10,530 nucleotides of DNA from Bacteroidota bacterium (lineage in GTDB: Bacteria; Bacteroidota; Bacteroidia; NS11-12g; UBA955): NCBI GenBank assembly GCA_009918425.1, contig RGEC01000062.1:1-10530 (forward strand), written 5' to 3'. Under the pieces are notes generated by a model, which was given only the letters and a program-made list of their open reading frames with translations, did not search any database and was not told the DNA's origin. Shown here piece after piece: positions 1 to 6,540 of this stretch; position 1 is the first letter of the stretch; every line of letters starts with the position of its first letter. The position numbers were made by a program, and so were the translations under genes.

Positions 1-597
1 TATGTAACAAGCAATGTGATTCAGTTTATTAGTACGCAAATGCAATATATTATCCCTCCTCAGTTGATTGGCCGATTGAATTACACTGCACCTATCCCTT
101 TCAGTATATTGTGGTTTAGTTCTCTCTTGCCTCAATACAAGGACCTCTTAGAAAATTGGGGTCTTGGATATAATCTTGGATTTGCAAAACTAGATACATC
201 TTATAGTACCTATCATCAAGCAACAAGCTTCTATAAGATTCTAGAAGATTATATCTACTTACGACTGAATCCTGAATATCCTATTAATACACTAGATACA
301 ACAGCTAAAGAGGATTTCAAGATAACTCGTGATTCTACTGGTGCTGTAAATCGATTTCACGGCAAGTTACTACTTGGTAATTTCAATACCTATAGCCGAA
401 CATTTGTCTCCAATCAAGCTCTATTTAATCCACCAATTGGTCGCTTGGACCAGTTATATTTCCAATGGGTTGATGTAACAGGGGCACAAATTAATAATGA
501 CAATTGTGATTGGAGTGCATCGATACAAATCACAGAGTCAAAGTTGGTTAAGACAGTCAATTTCCCACCATTACCACCAATTAATCGTAAAAAATAA
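1..597 (+). CDS. Giant-virus conserved protein, probable virion-associated (5' partial)
   Basis: The frame is open from the first base of the window, so the gene starts upstream; the GTG at 16 is only the first start-like codon. At least 198 codons are visible, ending at TAA 595-597. No catalytic motif, signal peptide or clear membrane segment is seen. The C-terminal part carries LDQLYFQWVDVTG followed by NNDNCDWSASIQITES. I recall this 'W-D-x-G, N-N-x-D-C-x-W, I-x-E' layout from C-termini of uncharacterised mimivirus-like proteins, often annotated as virion or hypothetical. The last residues (PPLPPINRKK) are proline-rich and basic. It is noticeably richer in A+T than the next two genes. The 17-bp gap to the next gene and shared strand fit giant-virus gene packing. 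The virion role is inference; membership of a giant-virus family is more likely than not. Confidence 0.65.
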   Translation, partial: YVTSNVIQFISTQMQYIIPPQLIGRLNYTAPIPFSILWFSSLLPQYKDLLENWGLGYNLGFAKLDTSYSTYHQATSFYKILEDYIYLRLNPEYPINTLDTTAKEDFKITRDSTGAVNRFHGKLLLGNFNTYSRTFVSNQALFNPPIGRLDQLYFQWVDVTGAQINNDNCDWSASIQITESKLVKTVNFPPLPPINRKK

Positions 598-614
598 GTC
601 GTCCGTAAGTTAGA

Positions 615-1307
615 ATGTCAAAGGGTTCTATCCCTGCGAAAATCCCTCTTGGAAATGATAAGACGTTGGACCCCAAGTTATCGCACTATTGTGCACCGAA
701 GCATTGGGATCCCACAATGATTTATCGCTACTCAGTTCCTGATGGAATGACTGTTCCGCTCCCGATGGATCCACGTCCTTGGACTAAGGTGTGCTTAGAG
801 TACAAGAACTCTGGCCCCGCGACACCTGCACCCAATGTTCCACCAACATGGGTAGTCACTGGCGCTGGAGAATTCTATCCTCCTAATCGTTACTCAGCGG
901 CCATTGACAATGAGTCTAGACTCCGTGCTCTTGACCGTCCTCTCAACGAAGACTTGCTTCCTGGTCCCAACACGTGCTTTCCTGAGCAGTATGTGATGCC
1001 CGCAAACTCCGATGCTCTCCAACAGTACTCTCTATTGCCTCCGCAGACCCAACCTAAGTCTCAGATGGCTCGTGAGCTGGCTGACCCGAAGGTGTTGGAA
1101 CGCAGTGGTCAATACAAGTGTTCTGAGGAAGCGATGGTCTGCGACTTGCGCGGTAGCCCCCGTTTCTTCTTGAATCCGACACGTCTCAGCAAGTACAATC
1201 AAAAAGATAATGTGTGTGGCTCAATGCTTTGGCAAACGGCCAATGGTCGTGATCCATCAGCTGAGAATCTACCTCGCCCTGTTCCTCCTCAAGTAGCGGA
1301 TTTTTAA
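615..1307 (+). CDS. Hypothetical proline-rich giant-virus protein
   Basis: This is a 230-residue protein of unknown function. It is rich in proline throughout, with a PATPAPNVPP stretch near residue 70, and has six cysteines (in SHYC, KVC, NTC, YKC, MVC and NVC). There is no signal peptide or transmembrane helix, and no nucleotide-binding or catalytic motif that I recognise. The middle segment FYPPNRYSAAIDNESRLRALDRPL-like (about residues 87-111) resembles a motif I associate with uncharacterised mimivirus-type proteins, in which a 'YPP-x-RY ... DNES-x-LR-x-LDRPL' pattern recurs. It starts at ATG 615, just 17 bp after the previous stop, and ends 33 bp before the AAA ATPase gene. The paired cysteines could form disulfides in a virion protein, since such viruses encode their own thiol oxidases; that is speculation. 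It is a real gene by length, codon character and position. Confidence 0.7.
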   Translation: MSKGSIPAKIPLGNDKTLDPKLSHYCAPKHWDPTMIYRYSVPDGMTVPLPMDPRPWTKVCLEYKNSGPATPAPNVPPTWVVTGAGEFYPPNRYSAAIDNESRLRALDRPLNEDLLPGPNTCFPEQYVMPANSDALQQYSLLPPQTQPKSQMARELADPKVLERSGQYKCSEEAMVCDLRGSPRFFLNPTRLSKYNQKDNVCGSMLWQTANGRDPSAENLPRPVPPQVADF

Positions 1308-1340
1308 ACAAGTCTAAAGTAATGTTCATCAAGACACCAG

Positions 1341-3733
1341 ATGCAAGCTGTACCTGGTGTCCCACAAGCAGGTTTAGGTCAATTCCTAGAATTATTCAAG
1401 ATGCAATTCCTCATGAAAATGATGAATGGCGATGGGCGACAGACAACATCTGGTTCTCTATGGACAATGGTCATCCTTTTCTTTTGGGACCAGTTTGCCA
1501 AGTCAGCACCCGCTATGTTTGCCCTTGCCTATGCCTATGTTCAGCGCACCTACTTCCCTGACCAGAAGGCGATTAAGGACTTGCCTCTGATGCCGTCAAC
1601 ACAACAACCACCACCTCAGAAGACGACACAAGCATGCATTCAGTTCGAGCGCACGGTAGACACAAAGGCTGTTGACCCTCGTATTGAGGCAGTGATGCAT
1701 CACGTCTGTACGCTCCCTGATGTGCGGAGTCTCCGCTACAATGGCGTGGAGATGATTCCTAACTTTAAGGATATGATTATGATTGACAATGACATTTGGT
1801 TTGAGATTTTGAATCCTCAGTTGAATCCTATGGTGTCTAGCACTGCCAATGGAGGTCAAGCACCGAAGCAAGAGCCTATCCTCTATCGCCTATCAACGTA
1901 TGATCACGATATCACCTGGCTCCACAAGTTTGTTGAGCAAGCAATGGAGCGCTTTGAGCAAGAGAAGAAGAACAAGCTCGGTAGTGAGAGCTACTATTTT
2001 GACCACATCACAGGAGTCGCTGGCCCCTATCGCAATCCCTTGTCGCCCTCGCATTGTACGTTTAGTAAGAGCAAGTTCCAGAGCAATCGTGTGCTGAATA
2101 ATGTCTATCTGCGTCAAATTGATGAACTCGCCGAGCGTGTCCAGTTCTTTATGCGTCGCCGTGACTGGTATGATGCCAAAGGTATTCCTCACACGCTAGG
2201 TATCGTCATGTATGGTCATCCTGGATGTGGCAAGACCTCTACCATCAAGGCGATTGCTAATGAGACTAAGCGCCACATTTTCAACATTTCACTGGGTGCG
2301 ATTAAGACCAAAGAAGCAATCAAGGACCTTTTCTATAATGACAATGTGAATATCCTTCAAGACGGCAAGATGGAAATGCTGAATATTCCTATCAAGCAGC
2401 GTGTCTATGTCATTGAGGACATTGATGCGATGGATTCGGTGGTCGTGAAGCGTTCGGCTGAAGATACCGAAAAGGAGCAAGAGCGTAAGCTGAAGCTGGA
2501 TGCTGAGATTGAGTGGCTCAAACAGACACAGGGCAAGGATGTCGCGCAAAGGATGATACAGGGCAAGGATGAAAAGGAGGAAGATAAGCTAGACTTGGCT
2601 ACTCTCTTGAATGTCTTGGATGGTGTACGCGAGACACCTGGTCGTATTATTATTCTGTCTACGAATTACCCTGAGCGTCTAGATGAGGCACTCTTGCGTC
2701 CTGGTCGGTTTGATATGATGTTGGAGTTTGAGAAGCATAATGCGCAAGTGCTGAAGCTCCACTTGGAGCGCCATTATGACACAAAGCTAACTGATGCTCA
2801 ATGGAAGCGTATTAATATTCCTGCGCTCCACTTCAAGTGGACTCCAGCAGAAGTCAGTCAAATTCTCTTTCGTCGTATTGGAAATGTGGACTTGGCCATT
2901 GATGACTTGGTCAAGGAGGACCCTAAACAATTATTCAAGTTCAGCCAACTCAGCAAAGAGCAAAAGGCTACAGAAGAAGTAAAATGCACTGAAGACAATG
3001 AGGGGACGGACCTCACAGCTCTTCTAGACATTCAAGACAAGGTTTCTGAACCGTCTAAGCCATCCGTTGAACTGCTCAACCCATCCTATGAACTAGGGAT
3101 GATTCATATAACACCCAAACACTCTGTTGTTGTAAAAGGGTCAATTAGAGAGCTATATACAGAAGAGCCAATCCCAGACGAGATACTAGAGAAACTTTTT
3201 GCTGACGCAGACAAGGAGCTTGAGTGGCTAGACAAGGAATGTAATGTTCTGGAGTCTATCAAGGCGCCTCATCGTGAGTATCTGAAGAATGTTCGTTCCT
3301 CCATTGATGTCTGGAAGAATACCAATAGCCCCATCAAAAATTCATCAATGCAGGAAATTGTAAGTGGCTTTTATACGCAGCAGAAGTCTTGGCGTGAGCT
3401 CCATCCAATGAATGGTCTTCATACCCCTATGGTTCTAAAACTCTTCAACACTGTAGAGCTGGTGCCACATTCTGAAGAAGTCTTTACACAAGAACAAATT
3501 GCTGTAGCCCAAGATACTCTTCAGAAGCTAAATTCCTTGTTAAATCAGCAATACGAAATCACAGAGCGTAGGTTGGCATCCACCTCAATGGACGAGACAA
3601 TGCGCAACGCTCTCACACGCTACAAGGAGTATATGACAGACCTGTCCAAGACTCTACAATCCAAAGACCTCATTCACCCTGTACGTAACCTTCTGACCTA
3701 TAGGGAAGACCTGAAAACATTTCTCAAGGCAGT
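1341..3733 (+). CDS. BCS1-like AAA ATPase of giant-virus type (3' truncated at junction)
   Basis: About 797 residues are genuine; the open frame runs on to 3806, but the last ~24 codons are antisense of a bacterial transporter. ATG 1341 is the first in-frame ATG after an upstream stop. Residues ~40-70 are hydrophobic (TMVILFFW, then APAMFALAYAYV) and could be a weak membrane anchor. The AAA module follows: Walker A GHPGCGKT at 292-299, Walker B VYVIEDIDAM at 355-364, sensor-1 STN at 440-442 and the arginine-finger region LLRPGRFD at 451-458. A ~52-residue charged insert (365-416) separates Walker B from LLNVLDGV. The layout matches BCS1, the mitochondrial AAA protein that translocates the Rieske subunit. 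Viral relatives keep the fold, but their substrate is unknown. Residues ~500-797 are an extension absent from cellular BCS1 (~450 aa), acidic and helical in look. Confidence 0.8.
2528..2587 (+). repeat. In-frame 30-bp imperfect tandem duplication in the AAA insert
   Basis: The 14-mer ACAGGGCAAGGATG occurs at 2528-2541 and again at 2558-2571. The period is exactly 30 bp (10 codons), so QGKD is repeated in frame within the charged insert of the AAA ATPase. The rest of the unit has diverged. This looks like a local slippage duplication that lengthened a surface loop. Confidence 0.6.
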
Positions 3734-3745
3734 GAAAATGAATGC
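3726..3745. other. Chimeric junction 1: giant virus to proteobacterium
   Basis: On the + strand the viral AAA frame loses its character after about residue 797. On the - strand, the transporter frame is family-like up to ...DAGSAFIF (last codon 3734-3736) and then turns into TALRNVFRSSL, where relatives I recall continue with an alanine/leucine-rich membrane helix. Both genes break within a few bases of the same point, and no insertion sequence, repeat or att-like site is visible. An artificial join is the simplest reading. Confidence 0.8.
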
Positions 3746-3907
3746 CGAACCAGCGTCCAAGCCGCTGAAAAACTGCTTCGCAATGATTGCGGCGAGCGAA
3801 CCGTAAAGGTAAAAGTCGTACCACTCGAACACGGTACCCAGTGACGAAGCGAAGATCACTTTCTTCTCTTCTGCGGTCATCGGGCGTGCGGCTTCTGCTG
3901 TTGCCAT
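3734..3907 (-). CDS. MFS metabolite/H+ symporter, N-terminal fragment (proteobacterial)
   Basis: The first 58 residues of a major facilitator superfamily transporter of the metabolite:H+ symporter (ProP/KgtP-like) type. The start is ATG 3905-3907, giving MATAEAARPMTAEEKK; GGAG lies 8 nt upstream, a proper Shine-Dalgarno that the Bacteroidota genes here lack. An open frame reaches back to 3955, but that start has no such support. The diagnostic stretch SSLGTVFEWYDFYLYG (the 'GT-x-EWYDF-x-x-YG' signature at the start of helix 1) is followed by SLAAIIAKQFF and DAGSAFIF. The sequence then departs abruptly at junction 1, so a gene of normally ~430-550 codons is cut after the first helix. From memory it is closest to Burkholderiales (Comamonadaceae-like) proteins. 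The transported substrate cannot be told. It is foreign to both flanks. Confidence 0.75.
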
Positions 3908-4036
3908 AGCGCTGTCTCCATTGTTGAACCTCCCTAAAATGAGGGGATGGCTCATTCTTCAGGGGCCGCCTTTCCACGTTCTGACGCGAAACTGAACATT
4001 CGCTGACAAAACCAGCAGTAACCCGAAGGTTTCATT
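3908..4036 (-). other. Leader region of the MFS fragment
   Basis: This is non-coding DNA upstream of the transporter start, read leftward. It contains the GGAG ribosome binding site and a second purine-rich run (AGGGAGG) further upstream, plus a 6-bp inverted repeat AATGAG/CTCATT at 3938-3943 and 3951-3956. I see no gene and cannot assign a promoter. Its left boundary with the Bacteroidota DNA is not sharp. Confidence 0.45.
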
Positions 4037-4045
4037 TCATATTGC
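4015..4045. other. Chimeric junction 2: proteobacterium to Bacteroidota
   Basis: The infB frame reads as a normal lysine/proline/alanine-rich IF-2 N-terminal linker up to about KKVEKPA and then hits TGA at 4037-4039, far short of the G domain. Beyond it lies the leader of the MFS fragment, which has Shine-Dalgarno-type signals unlike the rest of this arm. The exact breakpoint cannot be fixed without reference sequences. Confidence 0.75.
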
Positions 4046-4516
4046 GGGTTTTTCAACCTTTTTAACCGATTTTTTGTCTGCAGGCTTCTCTTCAGCCTTG
4101 GGTGTTTTACCCTTTTTCTGGGCAATTTCTATTTTACCGAGAATTTTTGGACCACTGAGTTCTTCTTTGCGGGCCTCGATTTTTTCGGTTTCTTCAACCG
4201 CCGGTGCTGTAATGGTTTCTGGTTTTGCAGGCGGAGTTTTTACGGGTTCCGGTTCTTCGGTTTTAGCCGGCTGGGTTTTAGCCGCGGGGGCAGGAGGCAC
4301 TGGTTTGCCATCCCTGTTTGTTTTGAGTTTGTTGGCCTCTTCCCGGGCACTTTTGTCCGCGGCAAATTCCTGTACCAGCACCTGGTACATTTCCTCGGTA
4401 ATTTTGGTAGTTGGTTTTGCGTCTACGCTAAAACCCTTGCCTTTAAGGGTTTCAGCCAGAATCTGGTAACTGCGATTGAGCTCGCTGGCAACTTTAGCTA
4501 AACGGTATTCCGCCAT
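4037..4516 (-). CDS. infB: Translation initiation factor IF-2, N-terminal fragment (truncated by junction)
   Basis: 159 codons from ATG 4514-4516. The opening EYRLAKVASELNRSYQILAETL, continuing with KGKGFSVDAKPTTKITEEMYQVL, matches the N-terminal IF-2 domain of Bacteroidota ('RLSKLA-x-ELN ... L-x-x-KGF-x-VD-x-NP-x-TKI-x-EEMY'). After it comes the typical low-complexity linker rich in K, E, P and A (from about residue 60). The GTPase domain and the initiator-tRNA-binding C-terminal domain, which would bring the protein to ~900+ residues, are missing because the DNA changes to another genome near 4040. In an intact cell IF-2 is the GTPase that places fMet-tRNA on the 30S subunit. It is the third gene of rimP-nusA-infB, but sits 193 bp after nusA and has its own promoter-like sequence. 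Confidence 0.85.
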   Translation of the reverse strand: MAEYRLAKVASELNRSYQILAETLKGKGFSVDAKPTTKITEEMYQVLVQEFAADKSAREEANKLKTNRDGKPVPPAPAAKTQPAKTEEPEPVKTPPAKPETITAPAVEETEKIEARKEELSGPKILGKIEIAQKKGKTPKAEEKPADKKSVKKVEKPAI

Positions 4517-4526
4517 GTTTCGTGTT

Positions 4527-4557
4527 CAAATTTACGTTTAATCCTCTGCAATGCCAA
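4527..4557 (-). promoter_or_regulatory. Bacteroidota-type promoter for infB
   Basis: Read leftward: TTG (4555-4557), a 20-nt spacer, then TAAATTTG (4527-4534), matching -7 TAnnTTTG. The motif ends 10 nt before the infB ATG, so the transcript would have a leader of only a few nucleotides. This could give infB expression independent of rimP-nusA. Confidence 0.4.
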
Positions 4558-4570
4558 TTCGGAATGTTGG

Positions 4571-4609
4571 GGTTTGGTTCCGACGGCATGGGGCCGGCGG
4601 AACTAAACC
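4571..4609. other. Strong hairpin/palindrome in the nusA-infB spacer
   Basis: Two 16-bp arms (4571-4586 and 4594-4609) match at 14 of 16 positions when one is reverse-complemented; the loop is 7 nt (CATGGGG). The arms are GC-rich (GGTTTGGTTCCGACGG). No U-run follows on either strand, so it is not a standard intrinsic terminator. It lies just upstream of the proposed infB promoter and about 100 nt after the nusA stop. It may be an mRNA processing or stability element, or a protein-binding palindrome. Confidence 0.6.
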
Positions 4610-4709
4610 TCTCTATTCGCTATTTTGGCGGCAATATGCGGCATTACTTTGCATATTTCCACCACTGTGGCGACGATATTTTTCATGGAATGAAAAGCAT
4701 CATCACCTA

Positions 4710-5975
4710 TCAGTCTTCAAATTCAGCTTTCAGAATATCCTTCACCTGCTGAATGGTTTCTTCTTCCAGTTCAGTGCGGCGAACGAGATCTTCGCTGCTG
4801 GCCCTCAGCACGGAGCGTGCAGAATCCAGTCCGATTTTCTTGAATTCATCAATAATCCAGGCATCGATTTCATCCAGGAATTCATCGAGTTCCACATCAT
4901 CCTCATCCTGAGTTTCTACATTCACGCGGTAAACCTCGATCTGGTAGCCCGATAATTTACCGGCCAGTTTGATGTTGTGTCCACCTTTACCAATAGCAAG
5001 CGATACCTGATCAGCATCCAAAAACACATCGGCTTTTTTGTTGGTGTCGTCCAGTTCCATACGGGTAATTTTGGCAGGCTGCAGGGCGCGCTGGATGAAC
5101 AGTGACAAATTTGTGGTGTAATTGATTACGTCGATGTTTTCATTGCGCAGTTCACGCACAATGCCGTGAATACGGGCACCTTTCACACCCACACAAGCTC
5201 CTACAGGATCAATGCGGTCATCATAGCTTTCCACTGCTACTTTGGCGCGCTCACCGGGCTCTCTTACAATCTTTTTTATGGTAATCAGTCCATCCAGAAT
5301 TTCGGGAACTTCCAGTTCAAACAGACGTTCCAGGAATTCGGGGCTGGTGCGTGAGAGTATAATACGTGGCGAACCTTTGTCCATGTTCACTTCGTGAATT
5401 ACAGCGCGCAGGGTATCGCCTTTTTTGTACATATCGCGGGGAATCATGTGTTCTTTTGGCAGAATCAGTTCATTGCCTTCATCGTCAAGTACCATGATTT
5501 CGCGTTTCCATACATTATATACTTCTCCGCTAAGAATTTCGCCACGCTTGTCCTTGTATTTGCGGAATAATTCGTCTTTTTCCAGCTCGATAATTCTGCT
5601 CATCAGGGTTTGACGGGCATTGAGGATACTGCGGCGACCGAAGTCATCCAGAAACACCTGCTGAATACAATCTTCGCCTACGGCGTAATCGGGTTCCAGC
5701 TGTTGTGCTTCGCTGAGGCTGATCTGGAGGTTGGGATCTTCTACTTCACCCTCCTCTACAATCAGACGCAGGTGATACATTTCAATATCACCGGTTTCGA
5801 TGTTGATAATGATGTCGAAATTGGCTTCGGGACCGTATTTCTTTCGCAGAATACTGCGGAATACGTCTTCCAGTACACGCATCATGGTGGCCCTGTCGAT
5901 GTTCTTGAATTCTTTGAATTCTGAGAAACTCTCAATCAGGCTCATGCCCAGCTCTTTGGTTTTGGCTTTGCTCAT
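4710..5975 (-). CDS. nusA: Transcription termination/antitermination factor NusA
   Basis: 421 residues. NusA binds RNA polymerase and nascent RNA and modulates pausing, termination and antitermination. The N-terminal RNAP-binding domain covers ~11-130 (SLIESFSEFKEFKNIDRAT). The S1 domain lies at ~143-209 (GEILSGEVYNVWKREIMVLD). Tandem KH domains follow with the GxxG loops GVKG (263-266) and GKGG (329-332), including YDDRIDPVGACVGVKGARIH. After an acidic stretch (QDEDDVELDEFLDEID) the C-terminus has one short helix-hairpin-helix-like unit (~379-420) instead of the two acidic repeats of the 495-residue E. coli protein; this length is usual for Bacteroidota. The start is uncertain: ATG 5975, or Met11 (ATG 5945), where family similarity begins. 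ATG 5975 sits 1 bp after the rimP stop, which favours the longer form by coupling. Confidence 0.95.
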   Translation of the reverse strand: MSKAKTKELGMSLIESFSEFKEFKNIDRATMMRVLEDVFRSILRKKYGPEANFDIIINIETGDIEMYHLRLIVEEGEVEDPNLQISLSEAQQLEPDYAVGEDCIQQVFLDDFGRRSILNARQTLMSRIIELEKDELFRKYKDKRGEILSGEVYNVWKREIMVLDDEGNELILPKEHMIPRDMYKKGDTLRAVIHEVNMDKGSPRIILSRTSPEFLERLFELEVPEILDGLITIKKIVREPGERAKVAVESYDDRIDPVGACVGVKGARIHGIVRELRNENIDVINYTTNLSLFIQRALQPAKITRMELDDTNKKADVFLDADQVSLAIGKGGHNIKLAGKLSGYQIEVYRVNVETQDEDDVELDEFLDEIDAWIIDEFKKIGLDSARSVLRASSEDLVRRTELEEETIQQVKDILKAEFED

Positions 5976-5976
5976 A

Positions 5977-6441
5977 TCAGTTGAAAGTTATTTTTATTGT
6001 TGCATTTTTAATGTTTTCCCAGGCCAATTGCATGGGTCTGGTTTCTGTTTTCTTTCCTTTTAGCACAATCTGTTCTTCCAGTTGCAGCTCTGTTCCTTCC
6101 AGAGCAATCAGTTTGGCTTCCATTTTTGCGCCTTCCACCGTTTCAATTTCCAAGGTTCTGCCGCAGTGCTTTGGCAGTTGCCTTAAATCAGCGAGTGGTT
6201 TATCGGCTCCGGGCGTAGAAATTTCGAAGGTAAATTTACGGTCACCAAAATCACCCTCGTCAATTTTCTGAGAAACATGGCGGGTGAAGGCAGACAGGCG
6301 GTTCATGGTAACGGGTTCTTCCCCGTCAACATAAAAACGATAGAAGCCTGCCGGGCTGCCGCTGTGGCCCACCAAAAACAGTTCGAAAGCAGGTGTCTCC
6401 TGCTCCACGAGTGCCTTAAGTCTGGTTTCCAAATTTGCCAT
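5977..6441 (-). CDS. rimP: Ribosome maturation factor RimP
   Basis: 154 residues from ATG 6439-6441 (MANLETRLKALVEQ); a TTG two codons earlier is an alternative. RimP binds the 30S subunit and helps its late assembly. The family signature is present: FTFEISTPGADKPL corresponds to the conserved 'E-x-SSPG-x-x-RPL' motif, and an N-terminal alpha/beta domain with GFYRFYVDGEE (the 'V-x-ID' strand region) precedes it. The C-terminal half is the Sm-like beta barrel (GRTLEIETVEGAKMEAKLIALE). It has the usual size (~150 aa). It is the first gene of rimP-nusA-infB, ending 1 bp before nusA. A promoter and a terminator-like hairpin lie directly upstream, so expression may be set by attenuation. Confidence 0.9.
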   Translation of the reverse strand: MANLETRLKALVEQETPAFELFLVGHSGSPAGFYRFYVDGEEPVTMNRLSAFTRHVSQKIDEGDFGDRKFTFEISTPGADKPLADLRQLPKHCGRTLEIETVEGAKMEAKLIALEGTELQLEEQIVLKGKKTETRPMQLAWENIKNATIKITFN

Positions 6442-6445
6442 AGTC

Positions 6446-6482
6446 AATAAAAAAGGGGACTGCTTTCGGCTTGTCCCCTTCC
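6446..6482 (-). terminator. Intrinsic terminator/attenuator before rimP
   Basis: Read leftward: AAGGGGAC, a 12-nt loop (AAGCCGAAAGCA), GTCCCCTT, then TTTTATTG. The 8-bp arms (6453-6460, 6473-6480) are perfect and the U-run follows at once, as in an intrinsic terminator. It lies after the cyclophilin gene and can end its transcript. It also lies between the rimP promoter and the rimP start codon, so it would have to be read through for rimP-nusA-infB to be made. A weaker T-run on the other side (6484-6493) might allow some function in the + direction, but no + strand gene reads into it. Confidence 0.75.
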
Positions 6483-6505
6483 GTTATTTTTTTAGGAAAG
6501 TGATG

Positions 6506-6537
6506 CAAATATAAGGCAAATTTCTGAATTGCGCAAG
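6506..6537 (-). promoter_or_regulatory. Bacteroidota-type promoter for rimP-nusA-infB
   Basis: Read leftward: CTTG (6534-6537), then a 20-nt spacer, then TATATTTG (6506-6513), a full match to -7 TAnnTTTG. Transcription should begin near 6500, giving a leader of about 58 nt that includes the hairpin at 6453-6480. The promoter begins only a few bases after the stop codon of the cyclophilin gene. Confidence 0.6.
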
Positions 6538-6540
6538 TGT

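Noticed and set aside
1322..1561. 79-codon open frame overlapping the start of the AAA gene
   Set aside because: It is out of frame with a gene that has clear family motifs, and its product resembles nothing recognisable.
3734..3806. C-terminal 24 codons of the open 821-codon AAA frame as real protein
   Set aside because: They are the reverse complement of a family-typical MFS N-terminus, so they are an accident of the join.
3908..3955. Upstream start at 3955 for the MFS fragment
   Set aside because: The GGAG site with 8-nt spacing points to ATG 3907, and the upstream residues do not look like a transporter N-terminus.
3938..3956. AATGAG/CTCATT hairpin in the MFS leader as an operator or terminator
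   Set aside because: Only 6 bp and without a T-run; too weak to call.
3734..4036. Genuine horizontal transfer of a bacterial transporter into the virus or the Bacteroidota genome
   Set aside because: Only the first 58 codons exist, both neighbours are cut mid-gene, and no mobile-element hallmarks are seen. A technical chimera explains all of it.
4074..4469. 131-codon + strand open frame rich in Ser, Gly, Ala and Val
   Set aside because: It is the antisense shadow of the low-complexity IF-2 linker.
6442..6447. TTG start two codons upstream for rimP
   Set aside because: An ATG follows at once and TTG would abut the U-run of the terminator; ATG is the more likely start, although the difference is only two residues.
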